A stretch of DNA of 64,000 nt, taken from positions 66,927 to 130,926 of the forward strand of contig CH000075.1 in the NCBI GenBank assembly GCA_000149265.1, read 5' to 3'. Shown piece after piece: positions 36,920 through 48,299 of this stretch (positions are counted from its first letter, which is position 1; the number at the start of each line of letters is the position of its first letter). The notes under the pieces are model-generated. The model ran no database searches. It saw only the letters and a program-made list of their open reading frames with translations, and was not told the DNA's origin. Made by a program: the position numbers and the translations under genes. This stretch comes from Ciona savignyi (taxonomy: Eukaryota > Chordata > Ascidiacea > Phlebobranchia > Cionidae).

Positions 36920-38526
36920 ATGAAGTATCTATTGGTTCTGTTTATGTTGATTCTGGTTATAGATGCGAAGGGAAAATGGAGAAAGTAAGAAGCGTGATCT
37001 TGATTATATCCAGATTATAGTCAGACCGAATGGTTTTGTGGGTTGATGCGTCGACTTTCAGGTTGTTTTCCCACCAAAACGCGTCAAGCTTAACCACGAA
37101 GCTATTCGGTCTGACAAATATCTATATCTGAACGATCGTGTGGCCGAGTGGTTAATATGGGAACGACGGACAAACCCATTTATATATATAAAAAAAGCAA
37201 TGATGGGTTCGAAGCTTGGCCCCGTAAATAATATTTAGATTAAGTTTATCGTAAAACCGTAGATTGACTGCGTTAACAAATAAATCCCACAAGGAGCTCT
37301 AAAAAGGTATTTTGACATTTTCTAAATGCAGGAACATTGAATCCGTAAAAACTTATAGTCTGCGAATTACACGGGTTATCCCATTTCGACCCTTTTTTTT
37401 CTATTTACACCGAACTAAAGTTTCTAATCTGTGATGGCCGTTCGTTGAGCCCGTTTTTATCGGAGTTTTACAATCAAAATCGTTGCTGAGGCGGTTTTTA
37501 TATAATTCGATTTATGTATTGGTCGTTATAACCATTCAACCACACGACCACACATGACCCCGTTCTATATAGAAAACGTCATATCAAACAATCTAGTTGA
37601 CAATTCGGTCAAGTGATGTTTACTGTAATATAATAACTGTAAAAAAAATTATTGCAATCATATTTTTAATAACCTGTATGTTTATCCAGGGTTGGACACC
37701 ATATTGGTGTATGGCTGGGCCATGCAGCGAAGGTTGCAGGGATAATAGCAGCACTTGGAGGAGACGAGGCAGCATTGAGCATGGATCAGATGAATAGTTT
37801 GAGAGATTTAAGGGACGAGGTACCCAAGTTCCGTCTATACTTGGATTGTGTAGATTTTATTATAGGAATGTCGGTGTGGTATTTGGGGTTATGACTGCAC
37901 GCTGAAAAAAAAACCTTTAGGCATTCCGAGTCCCCAAAGCGTAAATAATAGCCAACCAATTTGTTATCTTCGTACCGGGGCAATCGTCATTACCTCGCGC
38001 CCGCCGCCGGGTTGCTGGAGCTATTGCAGTGTGCTTTCTGCACAGTCCTAACGATATTACCGAATGAGCTATTCCGCACGATATTACCGAATGAGCTACT
38101 TAAAACATGTGTTGCTAGAATGAAGACGCGTACAACAAAGTGCTTGAGGTAATGGAAGCAGAATTGGCGAAAGTCTACAGCGTCGATGAAGCCAGCAAGC
38201 TGATAATGGATTTCAATATGATCATCTCTGACAGTACGTATATGACATAGTAGAACAGTATATTACGTCATAAAATGGTTTGGGTCATGTCGCCTGTATT
38301 ACGTCACAATATGGTTTTGCTATGTCGCCTGTATTACGTCACAATCGGTCGCATTACCCATTCGATACAACATTTGTTCTCTATGGACCTTAAATAGATC
38401 TCTATGACATTAAGGTGGCGTTATGTGCTTAAGGAATGCTGAAATGATTTGTTTGGAACCGATGTTGCGTTTCTACTTTCAGAATCCATCGATCTTCAAC
38501 AATTAATGGACCAGGTTGAGAAATAA
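36920..38526 (+). CDS. Secreted peptide precursor, antimicrobial-peptide-like (copy A)
   Basis: Four exons are proposed: 36920-36984, 37690-37819, 38119-38233 and 38483-38526. Phases (2, 0, 1) close exactly to 117 residues. Exon 1 gives a signal peptide (MKYLLVLFMLILVIDA). Next comes a cationic, Gly/Ala/His-rich segment able to form an amphipathic helix (KGKWRKVGHHIGVWLGHAAK, then an AGIIAALG end), then GDE and a long acidic region rich in Asp, Glu and Met to the C-terminus. Signal, cationic mature part and anionic C-terminal propiece is the plan known for tunicate peptides such as styelins, clavanins and the Ciona MAM/PAP family; the helix also recalls cecropins. I recognise the plan, not a specific orthologue. 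All four splice pairs are GT-AG, and exons 2, 3 and 4 are conserved in the inverted copy B. Intron 1 holds two tRNA-Ser-like SINEs. AATAAA lies at about 38579. The C-terminus is shorter than in copy B because of a small indel before the stop. Confidence 0.65.
37130..37555. mobile_element. Two tRNA-Ser-like SINEs in intron 1 of peptide gene A
   Basis: 37130-37230 is plus-oriented (ATCGTGTGGCCGAGTGGTTA, then ATGATGGGTTCGAAGCTTGG). 37440-37555 is minus-oriented and more decayed (complement of GTGTGGTCGTGTGGTTGAAT at its head). Confidence 0.65.
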
Positions 38527-39360
38527 TGACGTCGCATCGAATGACATCACTATGCTGGGTTTCGTCGATTCTTATTTAAAAATAAAAAAGCATATACAAT
38601 AATAGTTGGCGTTTATGTAGTATCGAAGAGTATAGATGTGTGTATCATATCACCTCAAGCCTACAGTCAGTGATACCGACGCGCGATTGTAGTTTATTGA
38701 AGAACTCGTTATTAAATGATCATTCCAAGAAACCAAACTGTAACAAATTTTACAAGAAATCTTGGAAATTTTATATTTTGAATAGGCACATATTAAAATG
38801 ACCAACTGCCTTGCCCAAGGACACAACCAACTAGCTAGCTACCAGTTTTAAATCTGAAACCCTTCGGCTAAAGGCGACGCACAAACCCACCAAGCTAAAC
38901 AGTTTATCGGAACTGTATATACATACTCTTCATACATAGACCTTACCGAATAAAGCTAGCATATTGGTATTCAGAGACGCGCTAGTTTCTATGGTTATAC
39001 AAAATGATACGAATTGTATAATGAATAGGATAGAATATTCCTGTTTATCCCGGTGAAAGTGAAAAACCAAAGGGCGTTATCACAAGGGCAATCGTCAGAT
39101 CACATCGTGTCCACCGTCGGAAATTGTAATACAACAAGGACCAACTGTCAAACAGTCTCGCTTTACTAAGCTGGTCCCTCGCTGTAATGCAGTAAGTTCA
39201 GAGTTTTCCTCGAAATACCGAATACCTAGAAATATGAACATTTCAAAGCTTTTCGATATCGAGATATTTACATATACGTCATGACTGCTCAAAGGCCACG
39301 TAAGTAACATGGTTAATGTGAGTAATATAACGAATCGTCTAAAAGTGAAATTTTCAATAG
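37690..39360. repeat. Inverted duplication, copy A (partner 56843-56962 plus 62500-64000)
   Basis: From exon 2 of the peptide gene to about 39360 the sequence recurs reverse-complemented at the right end of the window. Matched landmarks are exons 2-4, SINE scraps in intron 2 (37978-38055), the head-type SINE at 38800-38910, the tail-type SINE at 39015-39120 and the run ACAACAAGGACCAACTGTCA. Copy A keeps the uninterrupted site TTTCAAAGCTTTTCG at about 39241, where copy B is split by transposons. The match may extend left of exon 2, but copy B leaves the window there. Confidence 0.92.
38252..38345 (-). repeat. Short allele of the 36-bp minisatellite in intron 3, copy A
   Basis: Two to three units with TATTACGTCACAATATGG and GTCGCCTG. 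On the minus strand the core is TGACGTAATA, CRE-like. Copy B has about seven units. Confidence 0.8.
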
Positions 39361-39688
39361 ATATAAGTGGGTGTCGTTGGTAGAAACACCTAATACTTCC
39401 AAAATGACATTAGGCCAATCGGGATAAAAACATCAAATTCTTCTTTTATTCCAAGATTCGCATAATTTTACATCGAAATGCAAATAAACGTTATTTTAAC
39501 GATTTTACTATTTTCACAAAATTTGGTCAATTTTTTATCGTGCAGCACTGAATTGCTGGTCCTGAATTACATTTCTACCCTTCTCAGAAGCATTACGTAC
39601 ATTTCCGACATGCGTTTTATCATCGAGAGTTGTTACCAACACCAGAGGATAGTTTACATTCGGTGGAAACAGTTTTACCTGCAAGGTT
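39361..39688. other. Upstream region of the LDL-A GPCR
   Basis: No gene of its own. It is the likely promoter and 5'UTR of the receptor that starts at 39689. No clear TATA box or known regulatory motif was picked out. Confidence 0.35.
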
Positions 39689-42600
39689 ATGGCTTCGGTT
39701 AAAGTTTGTATGATTTTCTCCCTTGCTGCTATTTTCACAACCCTTATTGACGGTAAGTTTGACAATTACCGCAACTGAACGTAAAAAATATGTATTTTAA
39801 TTTAAATATTAATCAACCGAAGGTCCTTTGGGATTAAAATGACGAAATAGTTCACGGAGAGAGAAAAATATAGAAGTAGGTAAAGTGCGCACTAAATTAA
39901 AGAACAATACATTCATTGCAGCTAGTTATGGGGTTGAGAATAGTGTTTGGGGCAAGGTTAGAATTAGTTTCTATAGTTTTAGTAAGTAGTTTCCCTCTTT
40001 TTAGTGTTGCCCAACAAAAACAAGTTCCGACATGTATAAGTATAAATAGCAAAAACGTAAATTGTGGATTTCTATATACATCCAATCACCATTTTCTCAT
40101 TATTTTTCATTATTTTCGGCATCATATGTAATAAAACTTAGTGTAATGTTGCAATAGTACTATTGAATTTAACTCTCACATATAGAAACCCGCTGCATTA
40201 AATCAAAGTTAACCGCCCGTCATTTTTAAATTGTGTATGAAACGTGTTTTGATTGAAATTATTATTTGATCGAAATTTGATAAACACATAACACACACAT
40301 AACACTCCGTTCAGACGAATGTAAAGTTGCATATTTTCCGAGAAAGACTCTACATCACCAGCAATATTAAAAGCTCTCGTGTAATGTGATACGCTGAATA
40401 AATGAGGACACACACAATTATCGCTCACGTGTTTAAAGCTTTTGACGAATAATAATTAAACTATGTTGTTGTAGTTTGGTGGTAGGACTATATGGGGTGG
40501 TTATTTTTGTTTAAGGTCGTTTGGCATCCAACCGTTTGGCCACACTACCGTTCTTAACAATGCGGTTTTAACTAAAATGTATTTAAACTTCGTGTGTACG
40601 TCATATCAAATTTTAAAGTGTAAGGTATTTTCGTGTATCACTATTTAACAATTTAAAAGTAAAAGTAAGCTACTATGTTTGACTGTTTTTTTTGGGGGGT
40701 GGGGGGTTTAAATGCTATTTCAACTCGTCGATCGCATATATTTCGCATTGAGTGTAACACTTCATATTTGTTAGTAGGTTTAGCGTTCTTTGACGAAGAA
40801 AACAACCATCTTTATATCGAATGGGTTTGAACACCGAACAGCTCGGTTATTTTTAAACCGATGACGCTTTTAAATTATTACCGCAAGTCGGCGTAAAGAG
40901 TCAAATTGCTAAGGTCTGGCAAATTAAGTAGTACCGTGTTGTACGGTCGTGTGGCCGAATGGTTAACGCGACTGATGCATATACCGACACTTAAAAAAAA
41001 CGGTCCTAGTGACAAGCCCATCATGGGTTCGAAAGTTGAATCAATGCAAACATAAATTAACAACGCATTTTTACTGACTAAAGAATCCTGCCAAACAACC
41101 ATGGAGATACGTGTTACCGGAGCCATTGCAGTGTGTTGCGTATTTCACTTAATAACAGGCTTGACATATCAACTTTATAATCGTGGCATTTTGACCTTGT
41201 GATCTTTTGAAATATTTTGAAGAGTATTCAATGAATCCTATTATCAATGGTTTTGGGGACAAGCCCGTCATGGGTTCGAAACTTCGACCGGTCAAAATAT
41301 CTGGTATATTGAGTATACCTACTTAAGTTACCCTTGTATAACCGCTTAATGCATTCTTTACTGAGGGTAAACATAGGGATTCAACGAATCCTCTGAGTAA
41401 ACTGACGACATCTATTATTACAGGTCAACCCTATGAATGCGATTGTCGTCAAAACAATGCCACTTGTACGTCAGGTGGTATTACATTGTCCGGGAGGTAC
41501 AACATGGACAAACTGTGCGATGGCTTTAACGACTGTGGAGATTGGAGTGATGAGAAAAACTGCACTTTCGCTTGTCTCAAGAACAATCAAGTACCGTGTG
41601 ACTGCCATTTAACAGGAACGTGTAACCGAGATGGGAAAAGCTATTACTGGCCTTGCTATAGTAGTAACGAACGATGTAATGATTATAACGATTGTGGGGA
41701 TTGGAGTGATGAAAAATACTGCAAGTACACATGCAGCAGTGGCCAAGTAGCCTGCGATTGTTTTACCAGCAATTCAACCTGTAATGCCGTCGGGGTCACC
41801 AATGAGAGGCGACCAACTTGTTTTAATAATGAGTCACGTTGCAATGGAAACGCCTACTGCTCAGATTTTAGCGACGAAAAAGAATGCGTGTGTAAGGAAG
41901 GTAGCGTAAAATGTGGTTGCATTTTGGACACAGTAAATTGTACATCTAAGTTGGGTTGTATATCTAGAAATGATATATTGAATGGCGTTAAAAACTGCGC
42001 CGATTTTTCGGACGAAATTTGCACAATTAAACCGTTTGTAACGAATCGACTGATTTCTACCAGTACCAACGTTACCACTTCTTTGGGAATCCTACATCAA
42101 TGTAAAGATATTGAATCTTATCAACATTATATTGCACTCATCGGCAAAGCAGGTAAAAGACAAGATTGCAAACAAATAGAGATCTTCTCAGGAGTCAGTT
42201 TTGATCGTATTGAGTCACATTGGTGGTGCACAGATTTGAAGTATTGGGACAGTGGAACACAACAGTGTGAAAACGGGGACTTTATTTCGGCTCAAGAATT
42301 GTGTAACGGTTACAAGGACTGTAGCGACAACAGCGACGAAATGATTGGTGTCCCTGGATTTAAATGTAGAGCGAAGACAGAGTACGATCAGCAGAAACAA
42401 TCCTGTGTTCTTCCTCAAACGAATCTCTACAATAACAACTCGTATTGCGAAGATGGAACAGATGTTTGCTTTGTGGGTGGAAAGCGGAATTGTTTTCGTT
42501 GCTTGGACGGCAGATTAATGTTATCGGCGAAACAAATATGTGACGGAGTGATAGATTGCTACGACTCATCTGACGAATGCTTGTGTAGAAACCAGACAAT

Positions 42601-44443
42601 TTGCAATGACGTATTGGGAAGGTCAAGAGATGTGTGCCAGCAACACGAAATGCTCTGCAATGGCGAATGCGTGTTATCAAGTAATGTGATCTGTAACAAG
42701 TCAGTTAACTGTAACCAAGGAAGCAATAATAGATATTGCGGTAATCTCGATAAGTCAAGCAAAAACGTTTATGAAACTATGTTTTGTACAATTGACCAAG
42801 AAGACAAGGTCTACACACGGGCTAAAGTGTGTGATGGAATACCGGAATGTTATAACCGTCAAGATGAATGTGGAGCTGGTTGTATGAACGAAACCCACTT
42901 CTGCAATGTCCCGATAAACTGCCACCATAGTATAATAAACACAGAGCACGCTACTTATACTCCAAGTTACTGTGATGGTCGACCTGAGATGGTAAATGGT
43001 TCTTGGGATGCTTGTGGGTTTGGTTTCGATGAAATCAACTGTACGAAACGCTTCTACTGCAATAACGCGAGTGCAAATGTTATAAGCGTTTCGAACAGAT
43101 TCGTTTGTGACGGTGTATTTGGTTGCGAAGATGGTTCTGACGAGGCGAGAATAATGTGCCAAGATTCACGCTTCTACTGCAGAAATGGACAACCAGTTTC
43201 AGTAGCGAGTAGTCTCGTCGAAAATGGATTTCAAGATTGCAGCGATGCAAGCGACGAATGCCCGGTAATAACACAAAAGTCGACAGTATTTTCTTCCAGA
43301 CATGAAATGATTGAAGACCCGATCTTCAGAGGATTATTTTGGGCGATGGGAATTATTTCTCTTATCGGGAACGTTGGCGCATTCATTTCGATAGCAATAC
43401 GTCAGAGTAGGGAGTCACTCTCACCATTACAAGTCTCTTTGAATTGCTTTTTATTAAATTTATCAGTTTCAGATTTCTTAATGAGTGTATATCTTATTGT
43501 GATTTCAATCAAAGGTGTTGAATACTCCGGTGGGTATTGCAGTCACGACGCAAAATGGCGGACAAGTGGTTCGTGTTCATTTCTAGGAGCTCTCACTGTT
43601 GTTTCCTTTGAAGTCACGTCTCTGTTGTTGGCAATGATGGCGACATTTCGATTGATTTCAGTTTACAAGCCTTTTAAGATGTCCAACATAAAATGGCCTG
43701 CGTACGTTATTCCGACCCTCTTTGCTTGGACTGTTGGCATTCTGCTTGGCACGATTCCACTTATCAATGTTGACTATTTTGTTTCGTCGATTTGGTTTCC
43801 AAACTACTTCTATTCGAGAGACATAATATCGAAATCGGAATTCAAACTTTTATTTAGTCGAATATCAAAATTTACCAACTCTTCTCCGATTACTAATGAT
43901 TTGACGCAAAAGAAGAATTTTGTGATTCAAACCTTCCCGGATTTGGAGATTAAAGGAGAAATTGGCTTCTTCGGAAAAACGAGTGTTTGTATCCCAGAGC
44001 TATACGTCAAAATCGGTGATACGTCTTGGGAATACTCGACATTCCTTATCGTTTCGAATCTTTGTCTGTTTTTATATCTTGTGATTTGCTACATCGCTAT
44101 TTTTAGAAAAAGCATTCAACGGAAACGAAACGATCAACGAAGCATGGAACTACAGAAGACTATAATAATACTGATAATGACTAACTTTTTCTGCTGGATA
44201 CCAATTTGTATCATGTCGTTCCTAAGTTTGGGTGGCATTAAAATCGGCAGGGTCGTGTACATTGTAAGTGCAGGCTTTCTGTTACCAATCAACAGCGTTA
44301 TAAACCCATTCATCTATGCACGGGTGGGAACACTGTTGCGGAAAATAATCGCGAAGATACGAACGAAGCGGAGGGAACGTAGTTCAAAACCACAGCAAGA
44401 CATACAACCTTCCAATACAACTTCAACACAAATGAGCAAATAA
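39689..44443 (+). CDS. LDL-receptor class A repeat GPCR, relaxin-receptor-like
   Basis: Two exons: 39689-39752 encodes a signal peptide (MASVKVCMIFSLAAIFTTLI), joined in phase 1 to 41424-44443, giving about 1027 residues. The ectodomain holds roughly nine to eleven LDL-A modules, several with the Ca-binding CxDxSDE pattern (DCGDWSDEKNC, DCSDNSDE, CEDGSDE, DCSDASDEC), others degenerate. Seven transmembrane helices follow from about residue 655: TM1 with IGNVGAF, TM2 with LSVSDFLM, a TM3 end ATFRLISVYKPF where DRY is FRL, basic ICL3 then TM6 with FFCWIPIC, and TM7 with NPFIYA. This resembles relaxin-family (RXFP) and mollusc GRL101-type receptors, but no leucine-rich repeats are seen, so it is an LDL-A-only relative. 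The ligand is unknown. The internal Met at 41486 is rejected as the start because it would drop the signal peptide and half of the first module. Confidence 0.85.
39920..40015 (+). repeat. Unclassified dispersed repeat ending TTAGTGTTGCCC
   Basis: GGGTTGAGAATAGTGTTTGG ... TAGTTTCTATAGTTTTAGTA ... TTTTTAGTGTTGCCC. Related copies lie near 44490-44612, 47430-47535 and 51700-51823, all plus-oriented, and a possible minus relative near 17470-17560. About 100 bp long, with a G-rich, telomere-like left part. Confidence 0.65.
40525..41300 (+). mobile_element. tRNA-Ser-like SINE copies in GPCR intron 1
   Basis: 40936-41045 is the best copy of this family in the window: GTACGGTCGTGTGGCCGAAT, GGTTAACGCG, a variable-arm-like middle, then CCCATCATGGGTTCGAAAG. 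40525-40590 is a decayed head and 41250-41300 a 3' half (CCCGTCATGGGTTCGAAACT). Confidence 0.7.
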
Positions 44444-45436
44444 AATAATCAAGTTTGCCTGAAAAATTGTTTCGTGGAAACTTATTCTAATCCTACCCCA
44501 AACACCAATTTCAACTCCAGAACTAACGAGAACTCTAACCATGGCCCTAACATTTACATTATTCATTTTAATGAGCAGTTTCTCCCTCTCTATTTTTAGT
44601 GTTGCCCAAATTTACCATCATTTTTCACGTGAATTCTGTTTAAAAAAACGGATCCGTTAGTATCCACATTTTTGTTTGAAATCATTGCAAGTTTTTTAAA
44701 CGTTTAAGATTCAATGTACATTTGCACCCTTATGTATTATGCTTATATAAATATATATATGTCAGTACTTTGGACTTCTGTATTAAGATATGATAGTTTA
44801 TACCATTTCAGTATTAGAGTAAGTGCTTTCACTTTAGGTAACATTTTGCCTAAGCCTATCATAGAATTATCCCATAAAAGCTTTAATAAAAAAATAATTT
44901 TAAAAAATAACAAAACATTTTCGCATCATTGATATAACTATTACGTCACATGACACACGACTGTTAAATGGTTTTAATTTTCCTCAGTTCCAAATAATAG
45001 TAAAATACTTGTAACTTGCCCTAGGACACACAGACTATAGGTCAGCGACTAGTTTCGAATATTTAACCCTCGGCTAAATTGCGACTTGAAACCAACACAA
45101 ATCAATAGAGAATGTTAATACAAACATAAACCCTCGTATTTTATAACTACAGTTTAACACCGAAAATTCTCAAAAAATAGTATAGCCAACCAAATTACCC
45201 ACTGTATACACTCGATAGAAAGATAATTGTTTTTAATACTACCACCGCAGAAATTATTTATTACAAGCTAAGAAAACAGGTCTTAAAAGTGAATAATTAG
45301 ACATATGGGTTTTGGAAGGCTAGACATTGTAGCAAATTCTCGAATTATATTTAATTGTTGAGTATTTATACTGTTTGCAAGTGTTATACCAGGCTCTGTT
45401 AGGAAAGGTCGCTGCGCATTCGTGTAAACTGTAAAC
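44444..45436. other. GPCR 3' flank with repeats
   Basis: An AATAAA overlaps the GPCR stop region. 44490-44612 is a copy of the dispersed TTAGTGTTGCCC repeat, and 45005-45110 is a minus SINE head fragment (complement of the GCGACC..GTTTCGAA region). No gene is seen. Confidence 0.5.
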
Positions 45437-45786
45437 CATTGGTTCTTAACCGGGGAGGGGCACGCCTGCCCAGGGGGCTTACATAAATTTTTAGGGGGCG
45501 CGAGCCTTAATAAATCCGCATTTGTAATTCCGCATTTTCAACACTAGTTGCCATCAAACCAAGTATAGAAACAAGCTGGATGTTGAAGGAGACTTGCGGC
45601 ATGCACTCTCTGGAATTAAACCACGTATAAATAAGCTAGTTGCCAAAAAAACATTGCTAGTGTCTCACTGATTTGTGATTCTTAATAAAATGTAAATGAA
45701 ATTGTATTTTTGTATTTAAAGATGGGGACGTAAACTGACATTTATCGCGCAAGAAAGGCGAGATTCAAAAAGGTTAAGAATCACTG
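45437..45786. mobile_element. hAT-type MITE, 350 bp
   Basis: Left end CATTGGTTCTTAACCGGGG, right end AAAAGGTTAAGAATCACTG. 8-bp flanks CTGTAAAC and TTGTAAAC match at 7 of 8. It carries AGGGGGCGCGAGCC like the 6476 element, so they are one family. Confidence 0.85.
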
Positions 45787-45999
45787 TTGTAAACCCTTGC
45801 CCCGATTTCCCTGTCCTGTAAAACGGTTATAATCCCAGAACCTGTTTTCTCTCTAGTTTTTCTCTCCTCGTAATATCATATGTGTCCTGTGTGCTTATAT
45901 TAATAGTCTTGAGAAGTAAGGAGCTAAAAACCTATAAGACCTCTTTCGGGAGGGCGCCGTTCGACTGTCCTGTCAGTAGCGCCAGAATTAGTTGTGTGT

Positions 46000-46100
46000 T
46001 CCGTACGGTCGTGTGGCCGAGTGGTCCGACGTACATAGAAAAAACGGTCTTTACAACGAACCAATATGGGTTCGAAACTAAGCCCGGTAAAAAAAATAGT
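46000..46100 (+). mobile_element. tRNA-Ser-like SINE
   Basis: CCGTACGGTCGTGTGGCCGA, GTGGTCCGACG, then CAATATGGGTTCGAAACTAA. Boxes are recognisable but the tRNA fold is not intact. Confidence 0.65.
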
Positions 46101-46316
46101 TGTGTGTTTAATTGTGTTTCCTATTATTAAAAAAGATAAGAATCTTTCGTAACGAGACGTATTACGAGTTATTGGAGTCCTGACTGAGAACTGTTGGTTG
46201 GGGGTCGTCAGGACAATATATATTGCCAAACAATAGCCACAAATACCAAAATTAAATTAGACGACACCCCACACCTTTCTGACTTAATCAAAAACATCTA
46301 TAATTTCTTTTCTCAA

Positions 46317-46832
46317 ATACAATTTTTGTTTTTCGCTGCAGCGTTTACCACCAACAATTTGAAAATACATGTCATATATATGAAAATATATGTCATATGT
46401 ATATATATATATACCTAAACAAATATGGCGTTAACTGAAAATCCAACAATTAACAAAAAACTGGCAAGATATGTGGGGCCAGGGGTTTTTCAACAATCTA
46501 AATTTGGCCGGGACCAAGTCCCAGGATCCGCTGCCGTCTATATCTAGTACATAAATCTCGTAGATATATTCTTTATTAGGCTGTGTTTCTATGTATATGT
46601 ATGTATGGAATCGCACAACGCTTTATAAAGCAAAATATGACGTAGATGGAAAACAAATAATGACGTAGTTAGAAAACAACTGCTTTAGGTGTCAATGGCG
46701 TCCATAGGTGATGACAGAACGAACACAGTTGGCGTCGATTAAATGAAATAAATGCATTTTTTGCAACTATAAAGTCAAGATCGCTACAGATACTACAGAA
46801 AATCAGGAAGGCACCATAAAAGTTTCAGATTG
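46317..46832 (-). mobile_element. 5'-truncated LINE 3' end, split by a solo LTR
   Basis: 46317-46471 and 46789-46832 together match 57700-57870, the 3' end of the LINE found there: CGCTGCAGCGTTTA, CAACAATTTGAAAATACATG, ATATGGCGTTAACT and CAGGAAGGCACC. The orientation is minus, ending in a T-rich plus-strand tail near 46317. The LTR at 46472-46788 sits inside it. Confidence 0.7.
46472..46788 (+). mobile_element. Solo-LTR-like fossil, 317 bp
   Basis: It begins TGTGGGGCCAGGGG and ends GCTACA (TG...CA termini) and is flanked by a 4-bp GATA duplication. A relative at 56963-62499 has the same termini with flanks GCTT. No internal coding region is present, so it is a solo LTR of an unassigned LTR family, inserted in an older LINE fragment. 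It is a fossil of moderate age. Confidence 0.7.
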
Positions 46833-47120
46833 TGTTCCCTCAACACGTATTGGATTGACCATTTCGTGATTCAGGCACCTCGGGAGTTCCCCTGTGATAA
46901 AACATCCAAATTTGGGTTCGGACATCTAGGCCGTGTTAGTTTCCATAATTGTAAGTTACAGTAGGATTTATCAAGCACTTCTTGTTGTCACTTTTTGCCA
47001 AAAGGAAACCATAACTGGATCACTACATTAGTTATGTTTAGTTTGGTAAGTTTTTTGGGTGAAACTAAAAGGAGGGAAACTGCACACTAAAATGAAAATT
47101 ATGACATTATTAGAGATAGT

Positions 47121-47412
47121 AGGATAGGATATTCATCTTTATCCCTGTGAATGGGAAAACCAAGTGGGTTATCACACGGGCAATCGTCAGATCACCTCGC
47201 GCCCATCGTCGGGTTACCGGAACTATTGCAGTGTGTTGTATATTATAGACACGTTCCTTCAATTTGTTAGAACCCATTAATCCGCTGGGTTCCGGCAATA
47301 TCCGTAAAGTGCCTTGCCCAAGGACACAACCGACTAGCTAGCGACCAGTTTCGCACCTGCAACCTTTCGATTGAAAGGCGACGCACTTAACCGCTAGACC
47401 AACGGGCCGGAC
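47121..47412 (-). mobile_element. TATCC-family SINE, near intact
   Basis: On the minus strand: A box TGGTCTAGCGG, GTTAAGTGCGTCGCCTTTC, B-box region GGTTGCAGGTGCGAAACTGG, body through CGAGGTGATCTGACGATTGC and tail ATCCTATCCTA. It is the best reference copy of this family here. 46833-47120 shows no gene. Confidence 0.85.
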
Positions 47413-47429
47413 AGTTTTAAACATTGGGT

Positions 47430-47535
47430 TGGAGTTAGGGTTATTGCTGGGGTTGAGCTTATTGTTTAAGGAAGGGTTTAAATTAGTTTCCGTAACTTAA
47501 GTGACCAGTTTTTCTCCTTTCCTCCTTTTAGTGTT
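47430..47535 (+). repeat. Dispersed TTAGTGTTG repeat
   Basis: GGAGTTAGGGTTATTGCTGG ... AAATTAGTTTCCGTAACTTA ... CTTTTAGTGTTG. Same family as 39920-40015. 47536-48299 beyond it is AT-rich and includes the 3' flank of ASTE1, with AATAAA in complement at about 48222. Confidence 0.6.
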
Positions 47536-48299
47536 GACCGTGTTTTTGTAATTTGACGACTCTTATTCGTTAAGTCCTTTTTAGTTTGGCTGCCACCAAT
47601 GACTTATTGTTTCTATTAATATTTGATAATTTAAAAGTACACAAACATGTAATAACGGACGCGATATTGTATCAGTTTGTAATACAGTTTTCCATTATTT
47701 ATTATAATGCCTTACATATATTATGTTTTTTTAGTTGTTGCAAACTACCAAATAAGAGAATTGGAACTAAATGAATTTTATTGCCTTTAACAATAATTAA
47801 AACACTGCAGATTATATAAAACAGTAAAACACGTTCATAATCTCGAAATATAAGTCAACAGCTATGCATAACAACAACAGTAAATTACCTTGACAAAATC
47901 AGTTAAATTAAATAAGAAAAACAAAACACATTTGAAGAAATTACCTTAAACGCATGCATTGTAAGTACAATATATATGACAATTATAAGTAAACATTTAC
48001 AAAGTGGATTAGGATAGGATAATAGGGTATATAATTAGGCTGTGGGAAAAAACACCTGGCCTATTTACAAATGATAAACTATGTCATCAAGCAGTGGTAA
48101 GTTTGTACTTTACAGTGTATTATGTTATTTGACCATATGTTTGAACTTTGAATATATGATTTAAAATTTGGCAGCATATTTTGGTTAACTTTATAAAATT
48201 GAACTTAATATGAAAATAGAAATTTATTGAAGAATTAGGCATAAAAATAAACTGCATTTATTTACCGGCATTTTTTATTAATATTTAATTGTTATTTGA

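Noticed and set aside
40936-41045. Possible tRNA-Ser gene
   Set aside because: It has A- and B-box-like motifs, but the acceptor stem does not pair and the same sequence recurs in many decayed copies, so it is a tRNA-derived SINE.
41486-44443. GPCR starting at the internal Met at 41486
   Set aside because: This would cut the first LDL-A module and leave no signal peptide. The exon continues upstream to a good acceptor at 41424, and a signal-peptide exon with matching phase lies at 39689-39752.
47340-47412. Possible tRNA gene at the SINE head
   Set aside because: The boxes are good, but the fold is incomplete and the unit continues into the SINE body and TATCC tail.
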